Assembly: GCA_025846845.1 (NCBI GenBank)
Contig: JAOYTL010000027.1
Span: forward strand, 1-59,296
From: Alloboseaceae bacterium BT-24-1
Lineage (GTDB): Bacteria; Pseudomonadota; Alphaproteobacteria; Rhizobiales; Beijerinckiaceae
Length of the DNA stretch: 59,296 nt
Direction: 5' to 3'
Shown: piece by piece, positions 8,112-16,524 of the stretch
Layout: every line of letters begins with the position of its first letter
Position numbering within the stretch: the first letter of the stretch is position 1
Position numbers and translations under genes: made by a program
The notes under the pieces: model-generated
What the model saw: only the letters and a program-made list of their open reading frames with translations
The model's database searches: none
Told to the model about the DNA's origin: nothing

Positions 8112-9617
8112 ATGAAACATATCGTTCTGCTGGCATCGGCGGCCTTGCTCGGCCTCGCCGCTCTTCCGGCCCAGGCCCAATCGCCATCGACCTTGCGGAT
8201 CGGGCTGCAGGAAGATCCCGACATGCTCGACCCACACAAGGCGCGCACCTTCGTCGGCCGCATCGTCTTCATGGGCCTGTGCGACCGGCTCGTCGACATC
8301 GACCCGGAGCTGAAGATCATCCCGCGCCTCGCGACGCAGTGGTCGTTCTCAGGCGACGGGCTGACGCTGACGATGAAGCTCAGGACCGACGCCAAGTTCC
8401 ATGACGGCGAGACCTTCAACGCCGAGGCGGCCAAGGCCAATCTCGAACGGGCGATGACACTGCCGGATTCGCTGCGCAAATCCGAGCTCGCCTCGGTCGC
8501 GAGCGTGGAGGCGCCGGACCCGGCGACGCTCGTCTTCAAGCTGAAGCGGCCCGATGCGACATTGCTCGCCCAGCTCACCGACCGCGCCGGCATGATGCTG
8601 TCGCCGAAGAGCCTCGGCCCCGACATCACCGCCAAGCCGATCTGCTCCGGCCCCTACCAGTTCGTCGAGCGCGTCCAGAACGACCGGATCGTGCTGGAGA
8701 AGTTCAAGGGCCACTGGGAAGCGGACAAGTACCAGTTCGACCGGATCGTCTACCGCGCCATTCCCGACACCACGGTTCGCCTCGCAAACCTGCGCGCCGG
8801 CGAGCTCGACATGCTGGAGCGGCTGGCGCCGACCGATGTGAAGTCGGCCAAGGCCGACAAAAACCTCAAGATCGAGAGCACCGCCAATCTCGGCTATCAG
8901 GGCATCACCATCAACACCGCCCATGGCGATGCCGCCAACCAGCCGATGGGCAAAGACAAGCGGGTCAGGCAGGCGCTGTCGCTCGCCATCGACCGCAAGG
9001 TGCTGAGCCAGGTGGTGTTCGAAGGGCTCTATGAGCCGATGATCCAGCCCTTCAATCCCGGCAACCAGTATCTCTCGGCCGCCTTCCCCGTACCGGCGCG
9101 CGACGTCGCCAAGGCCAAGGCGCTGCTGAAGGAGGCCGGGGTCGCCAAGGTCAGCGTCGAGCTCTTCGTCACCAACAACCCGGTCGACGCCCAGCTCGGC
9201 CAGGTCATCCAGGCGATGGCCCAGGAGGTCGGCATCGACGTCCAGATTCGCTCGACCGAGTTCGCCAGCCAGCTGCGCGACCAGCAGCAGGGCAAGTTCC
9301 AGATGAGCCGGATCGGCTGGTCCGGCCGCATCGATCCGGATGGCAACATCCATCAATTCGTCACGACCAAGGGCAACCAGAACGACGGGCGCTATTCCAG
9401 TGCCGAAGTCGACAAGCTGCTCGACGAGGCCCGCACGCTCTACGACGTCGCCGAGCGCAAGAAGCGCTATGACGCGGCGCAGAAGATCCTCCAGGACGAG
9501 TTGCCGATCGTCTATCTCTACAACCAGACCGTCTTCTTCGCGCTGCGTTCCAACCTCCAGGGTTTCGTGATCAACCCCGACGGGATGATCCGGCTTTCGG
9601 GGCTGAAGCGGTCGTGA
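8112..9617 (+). CDS. ABC importer solute-binding protein, peptide/nickel family 5
   Basis: The 501-residue periplasmic protein has a Sec signal peptide (hydrophobic core LLASAALLGLAALPAQAQ, probable cut after AQA near residue 23). The SBP_bac_5 pattern is clear: LRIGLQEDPDMLDPHKAR at the mature N-terminus, TMKLRTDAKFHDGETFNAE, RQALSLAIDRKVL and the C-terminal QKILQDELPIVYLYNQ. It would capture a peptide or amide-like solute. A good AGGGGA ribosome site precedes it. Two matching permeases follow after a 217-base gap holding an inverted-repeat element. No ATPase gene is present in the operon. Confidence 0.93.
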   Translation: MKHIVLLASAALLGLAALPAQAQSPSTLRIGLQEDPDMLDPHKARTFVGRIVFMGLCDRLVDIDPELKIIPRLATQWSFSGDGLTLTMKLRTDAKFHDGETFNAEAAKANLERAMTLPDSLRKSELASVASVEAPDPATLVFKLKRPDATLLAQLTDRAGMMLSPKSLGPDITAKPICSGPYQFVERVQNDRIVLEKFKGHWEADKYQFDRIVYRAIPDTTVRLANLRAGELDMLERLAPTDVKSAKADKNLKIESTANLGYQGITINTAHGDAANQPMGKDKRVRQALSLAIDRKVLSQVVFEGLYEPMIQPFNPGNQYLSAAFPVPARDVAKAKALLKEAGVAKVSVELFVTNNPVDAQLGQVIQAMAQEVGIDVQIRSTEFASQLRDQQQGKFQMSRIGWSGRIDPDGNIHQFVTTKGNQNDGRYSSAEVDKLLDEARTLYDVAERKKRYDAAQKILQDELPIVYLYNQTVFFALRSNLQGFVINPDGMIRLSGLKRS

Positions 9618-9649
9618 TCGCGCATTCCGGCTGGCGCGAGCCCCACCGC

Positions 9650-9803
9650 CCTGCTCCCTCCTCCCTTGTGGGGGAGGGTTGGGGAGGGGGGCATGCCGTG
9701 CTCCCGCGCTCCAAATCCAGGCGAGCGGCGCAAGCAGCGCGATCAGCCGCGGGGCTGACTGCCTCCCTCTCTATCTCTCCCCTACAAGTGGGAAGAGAAG
9801 CGC
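9650..9803. repeat. C/G-rich inverted-repeat element between binding protein and permease
   Basis: A short hairpin around CTCCCTTGTGGGGGAG on the left is matched by a degenerate reverse complement near 9778-9800 (CTCCCCTACAAGTGGGAAGA). Similar elements are at 24957-25116 and, in variant form, 19217-19375. It occupies most of the gap inside the operon. Boundaries are approximate. Confidence 0.6.
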
Positions 9804-9834
9804 CCTCGCCGGCCCACGACAGCGATCGGCAGCC

Positions 9835-10779
9835 ATGTTCGCGCTGATCGGCCGCCGCGTCCTGATCGCGATCCCGACGCTGTTCCTGGTGTCGCTGTTC
9901 GTCTTCGCCCTGCAGCGGGCATTGCCCGGCGACCCGTTCCTGGTGATCGCCGGCGAGGAACGCGATCCAGAGGTGATCGCGCGCTTGCGCCAGATCTACC
10001 GGATGGACGATCCGATCGTGGTGCAGTTCTTCGCCTGGCTCGGCCAGGTGATCCAGGGTGATTTCGGACGCTCGCTGCGCACCGGCGAGCCGGTGCTGAC
10101 CCTCATCCTGCAGAAGCTCCCGGTGACGATCCAGCTCGCCACCGCCTCGATCATCGTCGCGCTCGCGATCGGCCTCCCGGCGGGGATCATCGCGGCGCGC
10201 CACAAGGGCACGATCGTCGACTATTCGGCGAGCGCGCTCGCGCTCTCCGGGCTGTCGATCCCGAACTTCTGGCTCGGCATCATGCTGATCCTCGTGGTCG
10301 CGGTGCATCTGAAGTGGCTGCCGGCCTCGGGCTTCGAATCGATCTTCGTCGACCCCAAGGCAGCGATCGAGCGATTGATCATGCCGGCCTTCGTGCTCGG
10401 CGGTGGGCTCTCGGCCTTCATCATGCGCCACACCCGCTCGGCGATGCTCGAAGTGCTGCGCTCCGACTATGTCCGCACAGCCCGCGCCAAGGGGCTCGAC
10501 GAGCAAACGGTCATCAATCGTCACGCGCTGCGCAACGCGCTCATCCCGATCATCACCCTGTCGACGCTGCTGTTCGGCGAATTGCTGGCCGGCGCGGTGC
10601 TGACCGAGCAGGTCTTCACCATTCCCGGCTTCGGCAAGCTGATCGTCGATGCCGTCTTCAACCGTGACTACGGCGTGGTGCAGGGCGTGGTGCTGTGCAC
10701 GGCTCTGGGGTTCATCCTGATGAACCTCATCGCCGATATCCTCTACATCCTCGCCAATCCGCGCCTGAGGAACGCCTGA
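9835..10779 (+). CDS. ABC importer permease, DppB/OppB type
   Basis: This 314-residue inner-membrane permease begins MFALIGRRVLIAIPTLFLVSLFVFALQ, the usual first membrane helix of DppB-type subunits. The RALPGDPF periplasmic segment follows. The cytoplasmic coupling loop DYVRTARAKGLDEQTVINRHALRNAL is the EAA motif that docks the ATPase. The ATG at 9835 was chosen because the longer frame reads through repeat DNA. Its stop overlaps the next permease start (TGATG), so the two are translationally coupled. Confidence 0.93.
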   Translation: MFALIGRRVLIAIPTLFLVSLFVFALQRALPGDPFLVIAGEERDPEVIARLRQIYRMDDPIVVQFFAWLGQVIQGDFGRSLRTGEPVLTLILQKLPVTIQLATASIIVALAIGLPAGIIAARHKGTIVDYSASALALSGLSIPNFWLGIMLILVVAVHLKWLPASGFESIFVDPKAAIERLIMPAFVLGGGLSAFIMRHTRSAMLEVLRSDYVRTARAKGLDEQTVINRHALRNALIPIITLSTLLFGELLAGAVLTEQVFTIPGFGKLIVDAVFNRDYGVVQGVVLCTALGFILMNLIADILYILANPRLRNA

Positions 10780-11651
10780 TGAGCGCCGCGATCGAGACCG
10801 GCGCCGCCACGCCCTTGCACACGCGCCCCGGCGTCCTGTACCGGCTCATCCGCAATCGCTCCGCGCTGATCGGCGGCGCGCTCGTGCTGACCTTCGTGCT
10901 GCTTGCACTGCTCGCGCCGATCCTGCCGCTCGCCGATCCGCTGAAGTCGAACTTCCTCGCCATCCGCAAGCCGCCCTCGGAGCTCTACTGGTTCGGGACC
11001 GACGAGCTCGGCCGCGACCAGGTTTCGCGCCTGTTCTTCGGCGCGCAGACCTCGCTCCTTGCCGGGATCGTCTCGGTCGCGATCGCGCTGGCGATCGGCA
11101 TTCCGTTCGGCCTGCTCGCCGGCTGGTATGGCGGCTGGATCGACATCGTGATCTCGCGCGTCACCGAAGCCCTGCTGGCCTGTCCCTTCCTGATCCTCGC
11201 CATCGCCTTCGCTGCCATCCTCGGCCCGTCGCTGACCAATGCGATGATCGCCATCGGGCTGTCGGCGGTGCCGATCTTCATCCGGCTGGTGCGCGGCCAG
11301 GTGATGACGGTCAAATCCGAGGATTTCGTCGAAGGCGCGCGCTCGATCGGCGCCCGCAACCTGCGCCTGATGCTGGTCCACGTCCTGCCGAACACGCTGT
11401 CGCCGATCATCGTGCAGGCAACCCTGTTCATGGCGCAGGCGATCATCCTCGAAGCCGCCCTCTCCTTCCTCGGCCTCGGCCAGCAGCCGCCCTCTCCGTC
11501 CTGGGGCCAGATGCTCAACGTCGCCAAGAACTTCATGGAGCAGGCGCCGTGGATGTCGGTGGCGCCCGGCGTCGCCATCTTCCTGGCGGTCCTGGGCTTC
11601 AACCTGCTCGGCGACGGCCTGCGCGACGCGCTCGATCCCAAAGAATCCTGA
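10779..11651 (+). CDS. ABC importer permease, DppC/OppC type
   Basis: The 290-residue second permease has the OppC N-terminal region, one helix (LIGGALVLTFVLLALLAPILPL) and the diagnostic FGTDELGRDQVSRLFFGAQTSL block. The EAA loop EDFVEGARSIGARNLRLMLVHVLPN and the ending LGFNLLGDGLRDALDP are also standard. It overlaps the upstream permease by one base. The gamma-glutamyltransferase starts 23 bases downstream, which makes a gamma-glutamyl or related peptide a reasonable guess for the transported solute. Confidence 0.93.
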   Translation: MSAAIETGAATPLHTRPGVLYRLIRNRSALIGGALVLTFVLLALLAPILPLADPLKSNFLAIRKPPSELYWFGTDELGRDQVSRLFFGAQTSLLAGIVSVAIALAIGIPFGLLAGWYGGWIDIVISRVTEALLACPFLILAIAFAAILGPSLTNAMIAIGLSAVPIFIRLVRGQVMTVKSEDFVEGARSIGARNLRLMLVHVLPNTLSPIIVQATLFMAQAIILEAALSFLGLGQQPPSPSWGQMLNVAKNFMEQAPWMSVAPGVAIFLAVLGFNLLGDGLRDALDPKES

Positions 11652-11674
11652 TCCTACTGCCCAAGGAACTGCCC

Positions 11675-13477
11675 ATGTTCACCACCCGCCCCGAGATCCT
11701 CGGCACCTTCGGCGTCGTCACCTCGACGCATTGGCTCGCGACCGCCTCCGGCATGGCCATGCTGGAGAAGGGCGGCAACGCCTTCGACGCCTGCGCCGCC
11801 GCAGCCTTCGTGCTGCAGGTGGTCGAGCCACACCTCGTCGGCCCGGCCGGCGACATGCCGGCGGTGTTCTATTCGGCCGAGACGAAGAAGGTCGAAGTGC
11901 TTTGCGCCCAGGGACCGGCGCCGGCCGCGGCGACGATCAAGGCCTACAAGGACCTCGGCATCGACATCATCCCCGGCGACGGCCTGCTCTCGACCGTGAT
12001 CCCCGGCGCCTTCGGCGGCTGGATGACCATGCTGCGCGACCATGGCCGCCTGCCGCTGCGCGAGGTGCTGGAGCCGGCGATCGGCTATTTCGAAAACGGC
12101 CATCCGATGCTGCCGCGCGTCTCGGATACGATCGCGGGGCTGACCGACCTATTCAGCAATGAATGGCCGACATCGGGCGCGGTCTACCTGCCTGGCGGCA
12201 ATGTTCCCAAGGGCCGCGAGCTCTTCCGCAACCCGGCGGCAGCCGCAACCTACAAGCGCATCCTGGCCGAGGCGGAGGCTGCCGGCGGCGACCGGCAAAA
12301 GCAGATCCAGGCCGCCTATGACTCCTGGTACAAGGGCTTCGTCGCCGAGGCGATGGATGCCTTCTGCCGCACGGAAGCACCGATGGATTCGACCGGGCGG
12401 CGTAACAAGGGCCTGCTTACGGCGCAGGACATGGCCGGCTGGACGCCGCATTACGAGGCGCCGGCGAGCGTGACCTATCACGACTGGGAGGTGTTCAAGA
12501 TCGGCCCCTGGGGCCAGGGCCCGGTCTTCCTGCAGACGCTCAAGATCCTCGAAGGCTTCGACCTCTCCGCGATGGGCCCGGCCAGCCCGGAGTTCATCCA
12601 TCATGTTGCGGAAGCAATGAAGCTCGCCTTCGCCGATCGCGAGGCCTATTACGGCGACCCGGATTTCGTGAAGGTGCCGCTGGCGACGCTGCTGTCGGAG
12701 GATTACGCCCGCGGCCGGCGCGCACTGATCGGCAACGAGGCCTCACAGGACATCCGCCCGGGCGTGATTCCGGGCTTCGAAGCCCAGGTCGCGCAGGCGC
12801 TCGCCAATATCAGGATCGCCGGTCAGCATGGCGCGACGGGCGGCGCGACCGTCGGCGAGCCGACATTGGCTTCGATGGTCGCCTCCTCGCAGCGCGGCGA
12901 CACTGTCCATATCGACGTCATCGACCGCTGGGGCAACATGGTCGCGGCGACGCCGTCGGGCGGCTGGCTGCAATCCTCGCCGGTGATCCCGGAGCTCGGC
13001 TTCCCGCTGAACTCGCGCGCCCAGGCATTCTTCCTCGAAGAGGGCCTGCCCTCCTCGCTCGCGCCCGGCAAGCGCCCGCGCACGACGCTGACGCCGACCA
13101 TCGCCTTCGAGAACGGGCAGCCCCGCCTCGCCTTCGGCACGCCAGGCGGCGACCAGCAGGAGCAATGGCAGCTCGGCATGTTCCTGCGGCGGGTGCATCA
13201 CGGGCTCAACCTGCAGGAGGCGATCGACCTGCCGCTGTTCCACACCCAGCATTTCCCCTCGACCTTCTATCCGCGCGAGGCGCGGCCGGGGCATCTCGCG
13301 GTCGAGGAGAGCGTCGGCGAGGCGACGCTGGCCGATCTCGTGCGCCGCGGCCACGAACTGGAGCGAGCTCCCGCCTGGACGGTCGGGCGTCTAACGGCAG
13401 CTGAGAAGAGCGCCAACGGGCTCTTGCGCGCCGCCGCGACGCCACGTCTGATGCAGGCCTACGCCGCCGGCCGCTAG
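11675..13477 (+). CDS. Gamma-glutamyltransferase-family Ntn hydrolase
   Basis: The 600-residue protein follows the GGT layout: N-terminal GVVTSTHWLATASGMAMLEKGGNAFDACAAAAF, central HHVAEAMKLAFADRE, then the self-cleavage region RGDTVHIDVIDRWGNMVAAT. Thr410 there aligns with the catalytic Thr of TTH in classical GGTs, so autoprocessing looks intact. The downstream RTTLTPTIAF and GTPGGDQQEQWQ pieces also fit. No signal peptide is visible, so it is probably cytoplasmic, unlike classical periplasmic GGT. It may hydrolyse gamma-glutamyl or other amide compounds brought in by the adjacent importer. Confidence 0.88.
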   Translation: MFTTRPEILGTFGVVTSTHWLATASGMAMLEKGGNAFDACAAAAFVLQVVEPHLVGPAGDMPAVFYSAETKKVEVLCAQGPAPAAATIKAYKDLGIDIIPGDGLLSTVIPGAFGGWMTMLRDHGRLPLREVLEPAIGYFENGHPMLPRVSDTIAGLTDLFSNEWPTSGAVYLPGGNVPKGRELFRNPAAAATYKRILAEAEAAGGDRQKQIQAAYDSWYKGFVAEAMDAFCRTEAPMDSTGRRNKGLLTAQDMAGWTPHYEAPASVTYHDWEVFKIGPWGQGPVFLQTLKILEGFDLSAMGPASPEFIHHVAEAMKLAFADREAYYGDPDFVKVPLATLLSEDYARGRRALIGNEASQDIRPGVIPGFEAQVAQALANIRIAGQHGATGGATVGEPTLASMVASSQRGDTVHIDVIDRWGNMVAATPSGGWLQSSPVIPELGFPLNSRAQAFFLEEGLPSSLAPGKRPRTTLTPTIAFENGQPRLAFGTPGGDQQEQWQLGMFLRRVHHGLNLQEAIDLPLFHTQHFPSTFYPREARPGHLAVEESVGEATLADLVRRGHELERAPAWTVGRLTAAEKSANGLLRAAATPRLMQAYAAGR

Positions 13478-13589
13478 AGCAGGATGCGAAAAAGTGGAAA
13501 CCGGTTTTTCGCATCGATCCTGCTCTAACTCTTGGATAAGAGACGGATTCAGATTTCGGATGGAATCGCCTTGCGATTTCATCCGAAAT
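13476..13589. repeat. Two consecutive palindromes between GGT and DUF1028 genes
   Basis: The first (13476-13526) pairs AGAGCAGGATGCGAAAAA with a near-complement ending TCCTGCTCT around a GTGGAAACCGG centre, an intergenic motif I recognise from many Hyphomicrobiales genomes. The second (13553-13589) pairs ATTTCGGATGGAATCGC with GCGATTTCATCCGAAAT, one mismatch and a 3-base loop. The first overlaps the GGT stop codon. Confidence 0.8.
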
Positions 13590-13612
13590 CATCCGGCTCT
13601 GAGGAACCGCCT

Positions 13613-14338
13613 ATGACCTGGTCCATCGTCGCGCGCGATGCCGCGACCGGCGCCTATGGCGTCGCCGTCTCGACCTGCGCCTTCGCTGTCGGCTCGCGCG
13701 TGCCCTATGGCTGCGGCCGGGTCGGCGCGGTCGCGACGCAGGCCTTCGTCAATCCGCTCTACGGCGTCGATGGCCTGAAGCTGCTGCAGGAAGGCCGATC
13801 CTCGGTCGAGATCATCGCCAGCCTGACCACGGCCGACGAAGGCCGGGCGCATCGGCAACTTCATTTGATCGACCGCGACGGTCGTACCGCCTCCTATACC
13901 GGCAATGGCTGTATCGACTGGTGCGGGGCGGTCAACGGCCCTCAGGTTTCGGTCGCCGGCAACATGCTGGCCGGGCCAGAGGTCGTCCAGGAGACGTTGA
14001 AGGCCTATGTCGAGAATTCGGGGCTCGACTTCGACGAAAGGCTGCTGGTCGCGCTCGAGGCCGGCGAGAAGGCCGGCGGCGACAAGCGCGGCCGGCAGTC
14101 CTGCGCGATCCGGATCTGGGCCGGCGAGCCGGTGCCGAGCTTCGACATCAGGGTCGACGACCACACCGACCCTCTCGCCGAGTTGCGCCGGCTCTGGCGA
14201 CTGGCGCATCAGCGCTATGTGCCGTTCCAGCAGGCCTCGCCCTCGCGGGCACGGCCGGCCGGGGTCACCGACCGAGCCGAGCTCGATCGCTTGTGCAGTG
14301 AGTACGCCGCGGCGTGGAACGCGCGGCATCCGGAGTGA
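13613..14338 (+). CDS. DUF1028 family protein (Ntn-hydrolase-like)
   Basis: This is a 241-residue DUF1028 protein. The N-terminus TWSIVARDAATGAYGVAVSTCAFAVGSRVPYG and the GAVATQAFVNPLYG block are diagnostic. The family is placed near Ntn hydrolases but has no agreed activity, and members often sit beside GGT or peptide transport genes, as here. The ATG at 13613 gives the expected N-terminus; the longer frame reads through repeat DNA. It is the last gene of the importer-GGT group and faces the dapA-like gene across another repeat. Confidence 0.88.
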   Translation: MTWSIVARDAATGAYGVAVSTCAFAVGSRVPYGCGRVGAVATQAFVNPLYGVDGLKLLQEGRSSVEIIASLTTADEGRAHRQLHLIDRDGRTASYTGNGCIDWCGAVNGPQVSVAGNMLAGPEVVQETLKAYVENSGLDFDERLLVALEAGEKAGGDKRGRQSCAIRIWAGEPVPSFDIRVDDHTDPLAELRRLWRLAHQRYVPFQQASPSRARPAGVTDRAELDRLCSEYAAAWNARHPE

Positions 14339-14359
14339 CGATCGGCGCAGTCGATCGTC

Positions 14360-14459
14360 ATGCTCGGGCTTGACCCGAGCATCTCGGGCAAGAAGAGGCG
14401 CCAACCAGCGCCTTCTGGTCCTGAGATTCTCGGGTCTGCGCTTCGCTTCGCCCGAGAAT
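14360..14459. repeat. Intergenic palindromic repeat, copy 2 (double hairpin)
   Basis: Hairpin one is ATGCTCGGG-CTTGA-CCCGAGCAT (14360-14382); hairpin two is ATTCTCGGG (14426-14434) with CCCGAGAAT (14451-14459). The same pair recurs at 21469-21569. It sits between two convergent genes and probably serves both as a transcript end. Confidence 0.85.
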
Positions 14460-14473
14460 GACACCTTTTAGCC

Positions 14474-15430
14474 TCACGCCGCCTTCGCCGCCCGCCCCTC
14501 AGCCGCCCACTTGGCGTACCAGCTCTTGAAGCGGCGCCATTCGGTCTCGACATAGTTGCGCTGGGCGTCGGAGAGCCTGTCGGCGTCGTTGAAGTGGCGC
14601 TCATAGGCCTTGTGCCCCTCCAGCACCATCAGGTGCTTGTAGTAGAGGACGAGGTCGACGCCCTCGTCGAAGGATGACAGCACATAGAGCGCGCGCTCCA
14701 GCTCGAGCGCGTCGCGCTCGGCCTGCGGATCGCCTGCGGCAGCCTTCTGCGAGAGCGCGACGAGGTGCAGCACCTCTTTGGGCAGGGCGTTGCCGATGCC
14801 GGTGATCGCGCCGCCGGCGCCGCAGCGGATGAAGCCGTGCGTGACCTGCGTGTCGACGCCGACCATCAGGGTCAGCTTCGGATCGCGGTTGGTGATGTGC
14901 TCGGCCGCATAGGTCAGCGCCGCGCCACCGCCGAACTCCTTGAAGCCGACGAGGTGCGGGTAACGTTCATTGAGCGCGAAGAACAGGTCCGCCTTGGTCT
15001 CGTAGCCGTAATAGGGGCTGTTGTAGATCACCGACGGCAGGTCGACCGCCGCTTCCAGGATGCCCTCGAAATGGGCGCGCTGAGCCTGGAGCGAGGAGCC
15101 GCGCGAGAGCACGCGCGGGATGACCATCAGGCCCTGGGCTCCGGCCTTCTTGGCATGGGCAGCGAGCGCGGCTGCGCGCTTGGGGTTCTGCGCGCCAGTG
15201 CCGACGATGAGCGGGATGCCGCCCTTCACCAGGGCCTCGACACCCGCCATGCGCTGTTCGTCGGTGAGCAGCGGCCAGTCGCCCATCGAGCCGCAATAGA
15301 CCACCGCCGACATGCCGGCGTCGATCAGATGGCGGCCGGTGCGCACCAGCTCGGCGTAATCGACATCGCCCGAGGCGGTGCAGGGGCTCATCAAAGCGGG
15401 GATGGTGCCGCTGAAGATGTTCTTGGTCAT
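14474..15430 (-). CDS. Dihydrodipicolinate synthase-family lyase/deaminase
   Basis: The 318-residue TIM-barrel class I aldolase has the Schiff-base lysine in VGFKEFGG (Lys164) and Tyr136 in IYNSPYYGYET. SAVVYCGSMGDWPLLT replaces the GTTGE loop of true DapA, so a lysine-biosynthesis role is unlikely. This subgroup resembles enzymes annotated as 1-pyrroline-4-hydroxy-2-carboxylate deaminase of hydroxyproline breakdown, but I cannot prove the substrate. It is the last gene of the TRAP operon, 71 bases after dctP with a stem-loop between, so it probably acts on the TRAP-imported compound. Confidence 0.82.
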   Translation of the reverse strand: MTKNIFSGTIPALMSPCTASGDVDYAELVRTGRHLIDAGMSAVVYCGSMGDWPLLTDEQRMAGVEALVKGGIPLIVGTGAQNPKRAAALAAHAKKAGAQGLMVIPRVLSRGSSLQAQRAHFEGILEAAVDLPSVIYNSPYYGYETKADLFFALNERYPHLVGFKEFGGGAALTYAAEHITNRDPKLTLMVGVDTQVTHGFIRCGAGGAITGIGNALPKEVLHLVALSQKAAAGDPQAERDALELERALYVLSSFDEGVDLVLYYKHLMVLEGHKAYERHFNDADRLSDAQRNYVETEWRRFKSWYAKWAAEGRAAKAA

Positions 15431-15458
15431 GGCAGGGGTCCGCTCGCGGGAGGAATGC

Positions 15459-15484
15459 GGCTGCGGGACGTATCGCCCGCAGCC
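15459..15484 (-). other. Stem-loop after the TRAP binding-protein gene
   Basis: GGCTGCGGG (15459-15467) and CCCGCAGCC (15476-15484) form a perfect 9-bp stem with an 8-base loop. No T run follows in the direction of transcription, so it is more likely a 3-prime-end stabiliser or attenuator than a full terminator. Confidence 0.7.
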
Positions 15485-15501
15485 CTGATGGTAGCCTGAG
15501 A

Positions 15502-16491
15502 TCAGGCCGAGATCGACTTGCCGGCCTTGCGCAGATCGGCAAGCACCGGCGCCTTGGGCAGCCAGATTTTGTCGAACTCGGCGACGACCGCTTCGGCGTC
15601 CTTCGGATTGGCGAGCTTGAAGTTGGCGCCGGCCGCCTTGAACTGCTCGACGAGCTTGGGCTCGTTGACGGCAAGCGCATCGATCTGCTCGTCGAGCGCA
15701 GCGCGAACGGTCTTCTGGATCAGCTCGCGATCGGCCGCCGGCATGCCCTGCCAGACGCGGCCCGAGGCGAGCGCGATCACCGGCATGAAGATCGCATTCA
15801 TCTGCAGGATGGTCTTCGAGACCTTGTCGAAGCGCTGGTTCCAGGAGAATTCGAGGTCGGCTTCGAGCCCGTCGACCTGGCCGTTGGTCATGGCGTCGAA
15901 GACCTGCGGCGTCGGGATCGGGGTCGGGGCGGCGCCGAGCAGCTGGTAGAAGTCGCGATAGACCGGCGTCGGGTTGATGCGCAGCTTCATGCCCTTGATA
16001 CCGGCGACGCCGTCGATCTCCTTGGCGGCGAAGACGGCGCGCATGCCGGTGATGCCCCAGGCGAGGCCAACGCAGCCGGTCTCGCGCGGCAGCACGTCGA
16101 ACAGCTTCATCGCGACGGGATCGCGCACCAGCTTGGCGATCTTGGCGGTCGAGTCGACGATGTAAGGCGCAGTGATCGCGCCGATCGCCGGCACACGCGA
16201 GCCGAGCTCGGCGGCCATGATCCAGCCCATGTCGAGCGCACCGGACTGCATCTGCTGCAGCATCGCCGCCTCGTTGCCGAGCTGGCCAGAGTGGAAGACG
16301 GTCAGGTTCAGCCGGCCATTGGTCTCGGCCTTCAGGCGCTCGCCGACCTTGACGGCCGCGACGTTCCAGGGATGGCCGTTCGGGGTCAGGATGCCGAGGC
16401 GCAGATCCTTGCTCTGGGCGAGCAACAGCGCCGGCTTGGCGATCGGCAGCGTCGCGGCAGCGGCAATGAGGTGACGGCGTGAAATGGTCAT
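15502..16491 (-). CDS. TRAP transporter solute-binding protein (DctP family)
   Basis: The 329-residue periplasmic receptor starts MTISRRHLIAAAATLPIAKPALLLAQ, a twin-arginine-like signal peptide. The mature part has typical DctP features: LTPNGHPWNVAAVKVGERLKAETNGRL, the conserved substrate-carboxylate Arg in GMKLRINPTPVYRDFYQLLGA, and TPQVFDAMTNGQVDGLEADLEFSWNQ. Such receptors bind organic or amino acids with a free carboxylate. GGGGAG precedes the ATG. It is third in the dctQ-dctM-dctP-lyase operon and is followed by a strong stem-loop. Confidence 0.93.
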   Translation of the reverse strand: MTISRRHLIAAAATLPIAKPALLLAQSKDLRLGILTPNGHPWNVAAVKVGERLKAETNGRLNLTVFHSGQLGNEAAMLQQMQSGALDMGWIMAAELGSRVPAIGAITAPYIVDSTAKIAKLVRDPVAMKLFDVLPRETGCVGLAWGITGMRAVFAAKEIDGVAGIKGMKLRINPTPVYRDFYQLLGAAPTPIPTPQVFDAMTNGQVDGLEADLEFSWNQRFDKVSKTILQMNAIFMPVIALASGRVWQGMPAADRELIQKTVRAALDEQIDALAVNEPKLVEQFKAAGANFKLANPKDAEAVVAEFDKIWLPKAPVLADLRKAGKSISA

Positions 16492-16524
16492 GACGGTACT
16501 CCCCTTATCGGTTGGCAGACGGGT

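Noticed and set aside
13476..13589. CRISPR-like repeats
   Set aside because: These are two different palindromes without a repeated unit or spacers; no array was found anywhere in the window.
14474..15430. A true dihydrodipicolinate synthase (dapA) call
   Set aside because: The GTTGE loop is replaced by GSMGD and the gene sits in a TRAP operon, so lysine biosynthesis is unlikely.
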